In this document: positions 1 to 3,731 of the stretch, one piece after another
How positions within the stretch are numbered: position 1 is the stretch's first letter
How the letters are laid out: every line of letters starts with the position of its first letter
NCBI GenBank assembly: GCA_937902665.1
Contig: CALELM010000081.1
Location: 1 to 6,407 of the forward strand
Direction of reading: 5' to 3'
DNA: 6,407 nucleotides
From: an uncultured Selenomonadaceae bacterium
Lineage (GTDB): Bacteria; Bacillota; Negativicutes; Selenomonadales; Selenomonadaceae
Notes under the pieces: model-generated
What the model saw: only the letters and a program-made list of their open reading frames with translations
The model's database searches: none
Told to the model about the DNA's origin: nothing
Position numbers and translations under genes: made by a program

Positions 1-27
1 TATGGCATTTTCTTGAACAATGGCGTT

Positions 28-71
28 ATAAAGACGGGCTGATTCAAAGTTTTGAATCAGCCCGTCTTTAT
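28..71. terminator. Long perfect hairpin after the AICAR formyltransferase gene
   Basis: Bases 28-48 and 51-71 are perfect reverse complements (21 bp, GC-rich centre GACGGGCTGATTC), leaving only GT between them, so the real loop will open a few A-T pairs. It begins about 17 nt after the minus-strand stop codon at 88-90. The downstream T-run is short on both strands (CTTTAT), so termination strength is uncertain. The hairpin is symmetric and could serve a convergent plus-strand gene ending near base 1, but the 27 bases before it do not allow such a gene to be identified. Confidence 0.75.
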
Positions 72-87
72 TAGCTTGACCAGTGTT

Positions 88-1260
88 TTAATGATGGAAC
101 AGACGAATATGCGTCATTGCCATGGCCATATCGTACTTATCACAGGTTTCTATAACATTGTCGTCTCGTATGGAACCGCCGGACTGGGCAACGTAGGAAA
201 CACCGCTTTTGTGGGCGCGTTCGATGTTGTCGCCGAAGGGGAAGAAGGCATCCGATCCGAGCGATACATTCTTGGCAGTCTTGAGCCATTCCTGCTTTTC
301 TTCACGAGTAAAGACAGGGGGCTTTTCCGTGAAGAGACGCTTCCATTCGTCTGTGCCGAGAAGATCCATGCATTCATCGGAGATATAGACATCAATCGCA
401 TTGTCCCTGTCTGGACGGCGCACGTCCTCTTTGAATGGGAGAGAAAGAACCTGCGGGCTTTGGCGGAGGTACCAGACATCTGCCTTGTTGCCGGCTAAAC
501 GAGTACAGTGAACTCTGGACTGCTGTCCTGCGCCAATGCCGATGGCTTGCCCATCCTTTGCGTAGCAGACGGAATTGGACTGCGTGTACTTGAGCGTAAT
601 CAGGGCAATCAGGAGGTCACGCTTTGCAGATTCCGGCAGGTTCTTGTTCTTGGTAGGAATGTCTTTCAGATACTCTTCCGTGATGCAGACATCGTTGCGC
701 TGCTGTTCAAAGGTAATGCCGTATACTTGCTTTTGCTCCAGCTTTTCTGGAATGTAATCCGTATTCATTTGAAGAACAAGATAAGTACCCTTGCGTTTGG
801 ATTTCAGGATTTCGAGAGCTTCCTCACTGTAGGATGGGGCGATGATGCCATCGGAAACCTCTCTCTTCAGGAAGGAGGCTGTCTGCGCATCACATTCATC
901 GGAGAGCGCTACGAAATCACCATAGGAGGACATGCGGTCAGCTCCTCGTGCGCGAATGTATGCCGTAGCAATGGGGGAAAGCTCAATGCCCTCCACGAAA
1001 TATACTTTCTGGAGAATTTCGGAAAGGGGAACTGCCACGGCGGCACCTGCTGGGCTGACATGCTTGAAGGAAGCGGCAGCGGGAAGTCCGGTAGCTTCCT
1101 TTAGCTCCTGTACCAGCTGCCAGCTGTTCATGGCATCGAGAAGGTTGATGTATCCGGGCTTTCCGTTCAGGACCTTGAAGGGCAACTCGCCCTCCTTTAT
1201 GAATACTTTGGCAGGCTTTTGGTTGGGGTTGCAACCATACTTCAGTTCGAGTTCGTTCAT
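88..1260 (-). CDS. Stand-alone AICAR formyltransferase (phosphoribosylaminoimidazolecarboxamide formyltransferase), eukaryote-like
   Basis: The predicted 390-residue cytosolic enzyme transfers the formyl group of 10-formyl-tetrahydrofolate to AICAR (ZMP), giving FAICAR, the penultimate step of de novo IMP synthesis. It corresponds to the transformylase half of bifunctional PurH/ATIC; the N-terminal IMP cyclohydrolase domain is absent, so ring closure must be done by another protein. Visible family motifs: LKYGCNPNQKPA near residues 6-17, the catalytic Lys66-His67 in KHVSPAG, RARGADRMSSYGDF (103-116), KYTQSNSVCYAK (224-235), GIGAGQQSRVHCTRLAG (241-257), SDAFFPF (336-342) and the C-terminus RLFHH. 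From memory these blocks match animal ATIC more closely than typical bacterial PurH. The start at 1260 is chosen because AAGGAG (1269-1274) lies 8 nt upstream; the frame stays open to 1359, but those codons lie inside the riboswitch. Regulation: own promoter plus ZTP riboswitch. Confidence 0.95.
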   Translation of the reverse strand: MNELELKYGCNPNQKPAKVFIKEGELPFKVLNGKPGYINLLDAMNSWQLVQELKEATGLPAAASFKHVSPAGAAVAVPLSEILQKVYFVEGIELSPIATAYIRARGADRMSSYGDFVALSDECDAQTASFLKREVSDGIIAPSYSEEALEILKSKRKGTYLVLQMNTDYIPEKLEQKQVYGITFEQQRNDVCITEEYLKDIPTKNKNLPESAKRDLLIALITLKYTQSNSVCYAKDGQAIGIGAGQQSRVHCTRLAGNKADVWYLRQSPQVLSLPFKEDVRRPDRDNAIDVYISDECMDLLGTDEWKRLFTEKPPVFTREEKQEWLKTAKNVSLGSDAFFPFGDNIERAHKSGVSYVAQSGGSIRDDNVIETCDKYDMAMAMTHIRLFHH

Positions 1261-1312
1261 TCTGTTGTCTCCTTTTCTAAATGATAACAGCCGACACGTA
1301 TCCAAGGCTGTT
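1261..1312 (-). promoter_or_regulatory. Expression platform of the ZTP riboswitch, probably controlling translation
   Basis: Between aptamer and start codon, AACAGCC (1312-1306) can pair with GGCTGTT (1292-1286). The overlapping GTCGGCT (1295-1289) can instead pair with AGCCGAC (1328-1322) inside the aptamer, which would break its 3' hairpin. CTGTT (1290-1286) can also pair with AACAG (1266-1262) just before the ATG, placing the AAGGAG ribosome binding site in the loop. No U-tract follows any of these stems, so control of translation initiation is more likely than termination. The pairings are read by eye; the switching model is inference. Confidence 0.5.
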
Positions 1313-1376
1313 GCCCAGACGGTCGGCTTCTTCCGCTGTACTTCCTTGTGGTTATCCACTTCCGCCAGTCGTACAG
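1313..1376 (-). ncRNA. ZTP riboswitch aptamer (pfl motif)
   Basis: Read on the minus strand, the 5' UTR shows the layout of the ZTP/ZMP-binding pfl RNA. P1 is CTGTAC (1376-1371) with GTACAG (1341-1336). It is followed by the conserved ACTGGCGG, then P2 GTGG/CCAC with an ATAA loop. The 3' hairpin is GCC (1327-1325) with GGC (1315-1313), enclosing the signature CCGTCTGGGC. GGCGG in the internal loop can pair with CCGTC in the 3' hairpin loop, one G-U included, as the family pseudoknot requires. The class senses ZMP/ZTP, which builds up when 10-formyl-THF is short. The downstream gene consumes ZMP and 10-formyl-THF, an established context for this riboswitch. Confidence 0.92.
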
Positions 1377-1387
1377 TTTCTACTTAA

Positions 1388-1416
1388 AATTTAGCATTGG
1401 CAGAAAGCTTTGTCAA
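1388..1416 (-). promoter_or_regulatory. Sigma-70/SigA-type promoter for the riboswitch-AICAR formyltransferase transcript
   Basis: On the minus strand a perfect -35 TTGACA (1416-1411), a 17-nt spacer and a -10 TAAATT (1393-1388) preceded by an extended TG element (TGC) are present. Initiation about 7 nt downstream would start the RNA near 1381, only about 5 nt before aptamer helix P1, which independently supports both calls. Confidence 0.85.
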
Positions 1417-1458
1417 TAAGTCTTGCAATTCTCTGCATAATTTCTTTCGTGAAAATAC

Positions 1459-1487
1459 TGTTATCTTGGGCGATTTTATGGTATGAT
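1459..1487 (+). promoter_or_regulatory. Probable extended -10 promoter for pfkA
   Basis: TATGAT (1482-1487) is preceded by TG at 1479-1480, giving the extended -10 form TGnTATGAT. The -35 at 17-nt spacing (1459-1464, TGTTAT) is poor, which is usual with an extended -10. The predicted start near 1494 gives a leader of about 80 nt to pfkA, in which no riboswitch or long hairpin was recognised. Confidence 0.6.
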
Positions 1488-1572
1488 TAGAGTGTTTGAA
1501 GTGTTTTGCTTTAGGAAGAAAATGGCTTTTGGAAAGCGTTCTATATGACAGTTACAAGGGGGATATGAGATT

Positions 1573-2535
1573 ATGTTGAAGAGCATTGCGGTTATGACCA
1601 GTGGTGGGGACAGTCCGGGAATGAACGCAGCAGCGCGTGCTGTCGTTCGTACTGCATTATATGAGGGCGTGAAGGTCTGGGGCATCAATAACGGCTTCCA
1701 TGGTCTTTTGGAGCAGGATATGTTTGAGATGCGTTCCAAGGATGTTGGTGATATCATTCAGCGTGGCGGTACGTTCCTCGGGACGGCTCGTTGCATGCGT
1801 TGGAAAACCCCAGAAGGTCGCATGGAGGGCTACAAGAACTTGGTAGACCGTGGGATTCAGGGCTTGGTCGTTATCGGGGGTGACGGAAGCCTTACGGGTG
1901 CGCAGCTCCTTTCTCAGGAAACGGGTATCCCTATCGTTGGACTTCCGGGGACGATTGACAATGACGTATGGGGTTCTGATTATACGATTGGCTGCGACAC
2001 GGCGGCAAATACTATCATTGATGCGATGAACAAGCTGCGTGATACGGCATCGGCACATCGCAGGGTTATCGTTCTTGAGGTTATGGGACGCAGCAGCGGA
2101 TGGCTGGCAATGGTGGCTGGTATTTCCGGCGGTGCTGAGTACATCTTGGTGCCTGAGGAGGAATATGACCTCGATGAGATTTGCGCCCAGATGAAGGATG
2201 AATATGAGAAGGGCAAGCGGTATATCATGGTCGTGGTTGCCGAGGGTGCAGGAAGCGGTCAGGAGATTGGCAAGCGAATCGCAGAAAAGACGGGACTGGA
2301 TACAAGGGTATCTGTTCTTGGTCACATTCAGCGTGGCGGCGCGCCTACGGTCATTGACCGAGTGAAGGCATCCCAGCTTGGTGAGCAGGCTGCTATGGCA
2401 ATTATCTCCGGCCTTTCCGATATTGTTTTTGGCTTTGACAAGGGCAAGGTTGTTTCTATCAACCTGAAGGACGCTGTTACGAACAAGAAAAAAATGGATC
2501 CAGATTTCATGCACATTGCAAAAGTGCTGGCATAA
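1573..2535 (+). CDS. pfkA: ATP-dependent 6-phosphofructokinase
   Basis: This 320-residue protein is full length for a bacterial PfkA (about 319-320 residues), the cytosolic glycolytic enzyme that phosphorylates fructose 6-phosphate to fructose 1,6-bisphosphate. Motifs in order: SGGDSPGMNA (10-19), GGTFLGTAR (65-73, the conserved Arg), GGDGS (102-106), PGTIDND (125-131, with catalytic Asp129), MGR (171-173) and GHIQRGG (250-256). Gly in GGDGS and Gly before TIDND mark the ATP-using type; PPi-dependent enzymes carry Asp and Lys there. The allosteric-site arginines Arg22, Arg26 and Arg55 are present, so ADP/PEP regulation is plausible. Trp133 in NDVWGSD replaces the Lys or Pro found in E. coli or Bacillus. 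The start is supported by AAGGGGGA (1556-1563), 9 nt upstream of ATG. It is probably monocistronic, from its own promoter to the terminator at 2559-2596. Confidence 0.97.
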   Translation: MLKSIAVMTSGGDSPGMNAAARAVVRTALYEGVKVWGINNGFHGLLEQDMFEMRSKDVGDIIQRGGTFLGTARCMRWKTPEGRMEGYKNLVDRGIQGLVVIGGDGSLTGAQLLSQETGIPIVGLPGTIDNDVWGSDYTIGCDTAANTIIDAMNKLRDTASAHRRVIVLEVMGRSSGWLAMVAGISGGAEYILVPEEEYDLDEICAQMKDEYEKGKRYIMVVVAEGAGSGQEIGKRIAEKTGLDTRVSVLGHIQRGGAPTVIDRVKASQLGEQAAMAIISGLSDIVFGFDKGKVVSINLKDAVTNKKKMDPDFMHIAKVLA

Positions 2536-2543
2536 GATAATAT

Positions 2544-2559
2544 TGTTTCACGTGAAACA
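2544..2559. other. parS centromere site (ParB binding site)
   Basis: TGTTTCACGTGAAACA is a perfect 16-bp palindrome identical to the bacterial consensus parS recognised by chromosomal ParB/Spo0J. It extends by one more complementary base on each side (2543-2560). It lies 8 nt after the pfkA stop codon and overlaps the A-run of the terminator. ParB loads here with CTP and spreads; such sites usually cluster around oriC, so the window is probably in the origin-proximal part of the chromosome. A chance exact match of this length is very unlikely. Confidence 0.93.
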
Positions 2560-2596
2560 AAAAGAACCTCGCTCATTGGAGCGAGGTTCTTTTTTG
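2559..2596. terminator. Bidirectional intrinsic terminator between pfkA and the peptide genes
   Basis: AAAGAACCTCGCTC (2561-2574) pairs perfectly with 2579-2592, giving a 14-bp stem with an ATTG loop. On the plus strand a T-run (2590-2595) follows for pfkA. On the minus strand the A-run at 2559-2563 gives TTTTT then GTTT, for the peptide genes coming the other way. Its sequence is closely related to the hairpin at 3061-3094. Confidence 0.93.
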
Positions 2597-2597
2597 T

Positions 2598-2626
2598 TTA
2601 AGGTAGCTTGAGATTTCGCAAATCCT
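2598..2626 (-). pseudogene. Remnant of the 3' end of a paralogue of the 106-aa peptide gene
   Basis: Bases 2564-2626 align without gaps to 3068-3130, the last codons plus terminator of the 106-residue peptide gene, at about 46 of 63 identities by eye; 20 of 24 match in 2603-2626. In the corresponding minus-strand frame this reads GFAKSQATL beside GFVESKATF. The stop codon is changed, and a TGA lies immediately before the matching stretch, so no intact gene remains. The rest of 2627-2740 shows no similarity I can see and no credible gene. A shared terminator carried along by local duplication is an alternative reading. Confidence 0.45.
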
Positions 2627-2740
2627 CATATCGTTGTCGCCGTCCCAACATGATGGAATAATTATTTTATTTTTATGTAGTGACTGCCCAACAAGGGCAT
2701 TTTTAGTAGGAAGCCTTATTCTTGCTCACGCTGTTGCAAT

Positions 2741-2926
2741 TTAATGTGGAATGATTAAGTCATTTACTAGCAACTGATCAGGAAGCCTTTTTCTCTTGCG
2801 ATACTTCCAAAAGGAAGGAGGAAGTGTCTTCATATCCTTTTCCTTTGCATCGGGTGGGATAAAGGCTCTTCCCTTGCCAGCCGAGATGTTGCTGAGTTCC
2901 ATGTCTGTCATGCTTGTCTTTTTCAT
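2741..2926 (-). CDS. Small double-glycine-type leader peptide, copy 1 (61 aa)
   Basis: The 61-residue product begins with a 17-residue leader, MKKTSMTDMELSNISAG. It aligns position by position with MSKNLMTDEELESVVGG of the neighbouring 106-residue peptide. Leaders with MTD-x-EL-x-x-hydrophobic-x-G/A-G are cut and exported by C39-peptidase ABC transporters, so cleavage after residue 17 is predicted. The core of 44 residues starts KGRAFIPPDAKEKDM and ends in a basic, Trp-containing tail (WKYRKRKR near 40-47). Core function is unknown: bacteriocin, signal or modified peptide are all possible. The start is set by AAGGAG ending at 2936, 9 nt before ATG; an upstream ATG at 2986 lacks a ribosome binding site and would read through this one. 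The first 32 codons are identical in DNA to copy 2. The gene probably ends at the terminator at 2559-2596. Confidence 0.7.
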   Translation of the reverse strand: MKKTSMTDMELSNISAGKGRAFIPPDAKEKDMKTLPPSFWKYRKRKRLPDQLLVNDLIIPH

Positions 2927-2996
2927 TGTAATCCGCTCCTTTTTGTTTTTCTCTTTGTCCTTTATACGATGGAAAAGGAAAAGCATTACAGGAAAA
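2831..2996 (-). repeat. Perfect 166-bp direct repeat, copy 1 (peptide 5' cassette)
   Basis: Identical base for base to 3564-3729, offset 733 bp. In transcription order it holds about 70 bp of upstream DNA, the ribosome binding site AAGGAG and codons 1-32 of the small peptide. It stops exactly at the end of codon 32 (ATG). A possible -10 (TATAAA on the minus strand, about 2961-2966) is inside, but no good -35 is. Because a terminator lies upstream of copy 1 (3061-3094), this copy needs its own promoter here or in 2997-3060. Confidence 0.98.
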
Positions 2997-3060
2997 GTTA
3001 TTGTTTTTAATATTTTTATTATGGATCTAGGAGGGAGTGCAGAAAAATGTTTTTCATAAG

Positions 3061-3094
3061 AAAAAAGGAACCTCGCTCCAATGAACGAGGTCCC
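3061..3094 (-). terminator. Intrinsic terminator of the 106-aa peptide gene
   Basis: On the minus strand, 3094-3083 (GGGACCTCGTTC) pairs with 3078-3067 (GAGCGAGGTTCC) through 12 bp including two G-U pairs, with an ATTG loop, followed by six T (3066-3061). It starts 6 nt after the stop codon at 3100. Stem and loop are nearly the same sequence as the pfkA terminator. Confidence 0.88.
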
Positions 3095-3099
3095 ATCTT

Positions 3100-3420
3100 T
3101 TAAAAAGTAGCTTTAGATTCCACAAATCCCCCAAATTGACTTCCTTTACTGCTGCAAAAATCAGCATAATACTCATTTATTAATCCCCTGCAGGTACCAA
3201 TGTTAATATTTTTTTGTCCTGTTAGCTTGAATGCTTCAAATGTCAAGTTATTCAAACCAGTGCTTGCAACGTTCCAAAGTTTTTTTTGTTGGTCATTACT
3301 CAATGGAACGTCTGACCATAGAATGTTTGATTTCCCATCTCCAAGGTTTTTTCGATAGATGTAGCAGGTGCCACCAACAACGCTTTCGAGTTCCTCATCT
3401 GTCATAAGATTTTTGCTCAT
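3100..3420 (-). CDS. Double-glycine leader peptide of unknown class (106 aa)
   Basis: The N-terminus MSKNLMTDEELESVVGG is a canonical double-glycine leader of 17 residues (Met-Thr-Asp, Glu-Leu at the usual spacing, Gly16-Gly17). Such leaders are normally removed during export by a C39-peptidase ABC transporter. The predicted core of 89 residues starts TCYIYRKN. It contains three cysteines (19, 77, 89), is polar with few charged clusters, and has no membrane segment or recognisable bacteriocin domain, so I cannot name a family. The ribosome binding site AGAAAGGAAAG precedes ATG by about 8 nt; no convincing promoter was found in 3421-3494, so it may be read from the gene upstream. A strong terminator follows. 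Base composition is clearly more AT-rich than metH or pfkA. A degraded relative of its 3' end lies at 2598-2626. Confidence 0.8.
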   Translation of the reverse strand: MSKNLMTDEELESVVGGTCYIYRKNLGDGKSNILWSDVPLSNDQQKKLWNVASTGLNNLTFEAFKLTGQKNINIGTCRGLINEYYADFCSSKGSQFGGFVESKATF

Positions 3421-3494
3421 TTTTTTTCTTTCCTTTCTGTTTAAGCTGTTTTTGTTACTTTGAAAAATTCCTCAGCTATACTTCGGAGGTTATA

Positions 3495-3659
3495 TCAAAA
3501 TACCACAATACGAACGTCTCTTGTCTGATTAGGAGAAGAAATCATCTTCGGTTTCTGGCAAGCCATATCCTTTTCCTTTGCATCGGGTGGGATAAAGGCT
3601 CTTCCCTTGCCAGCCGAGATGTTGCTGAGTTCCATGTCTGTCATGCTTGTCTTTTTCAT
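3495..3659 (-). CDS. Small double-glycine-type leader peptide, copy 2 (54 aa)
   Basis: The first 32 residues, and the DNA encoding them, are identical to the 61-residue peptide at 2741-2926: leader MKKTSMTDMELSNISAG with predicted cleavage after residue 17, then KGRAFIPPDAKEKDM. After Met32 the sequence changes completely to a 22-residue tail, ACQKPKMISSPNQTRDVRIVVF, with one cysteine. The tail matches nothing I recognise, so it may be a real alternative core or out-of-frame sequence acquired at a recombination junction. The start is set by AGGAG (3669-3673), 9 nt from ATG. The gene begins 72 nt after the metH stop codon with no terminator between, so read-through from metH is possible. The 106-residue peptide gene follows. 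Confidence 0.6.
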   Translation of the reverse strand: MKKTSMTDMELSNISAGKGRAFIPPDAKEKDMACQKPKMISSPNQTRDVRIVVF

Positions 3660-3729
3660 TGTAATCCGCTCCTTTTTGTTTTTCTCTTTGTCCTTTATAC
3701 GATGGAAAAGGAAAAGCATTACAGGAAAA
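3564..3729 (-). repeat. Perfect 166-bp direct repeat, copy 2 (peptide 5' cassette)
   Basis: Identical to 2831-2996. Its upstream edge falls 2 nt after the metH stop codon and its downstream edge at the last base of codon 32 of the 54-residue peptide gene. Sequence outside both edges differs from copy 1, except for weak T-rich similarity just upstream. The absence of any mismatch, even in noncoding bases, points to recent duplication or gene conversion. Confidence 0.98.
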
Positions 3730-3731
3730 AA

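Noticed and set aside
3..74. Plus-strand reading frame across the first hairpin (ends at a TAG at 72-74) as the tail of an upstream gene
   Set aside because: Too short to recognise, and the perfect hairpin is better explained as a terminator.
52..1104. Plus-strand open frames of 148 and 198 residues opposite the AICAR formyltransferase
   Set aside because: They are antisense shadows of a clearly conserved gene and have no ribosome binding site or recognisable domain.
1261..1359. Upstream extension of the AICAR formyltransferase to an ATG at 1359 (33 more residues)
   Set aside because: The extension is encoded by the ZTP riboswitch and its platform, has no family similarity, and a good ribosome binding site precedes the ATG at 1260.
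1657..2514. Minus-strand 285-residue open frame opposite pfkA
   Set aside because: Antisense shadow of a fully conserved pfkA, with no start signals.
2685..2704. Small plus-strand hairpin TGCCC-AACAA-GGGCA followed by TTTTT
   Set aside because: It could be a second terminator behind pfkA, but the stem is only 5 bp and a strong terminator already lies upstream; too weak to annotate.
2927..2986. Upstream ATG giving 20 extra residues (MLFLFHRIKDKEK...) to the small peptides, also present at 3719
   Set aside because: No ribosome binding site precedes it, the codons run through the AAGGAG of the inner start, and the inner start gives a leader aligned with the 106-residue peptide.
2561..3094. The two related hairpins as terminal inverted repeats of a mobile element
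   Set aside because: The hairpins are each self-complementary terminators, their flanks match in direct orientation, and there is no transposase or target-site duplication.
3029..3103. Plus-strand mini-ORF of 18 residues with AGGAGGG 11 nt upstream of ATG 3047
   Set aside because: It runs through the terminator hairpin of the opposite-strand gene, no promoter was seen, and the ribosome-binding-like purines occur in noncoding DNA.
3455..3485. CCTC...GAGG followed by ATTTTT on the minus strand after the 54-aa peptide
   Set aside because: Only a 4-bp stem with a long loop; not a credible terminator.
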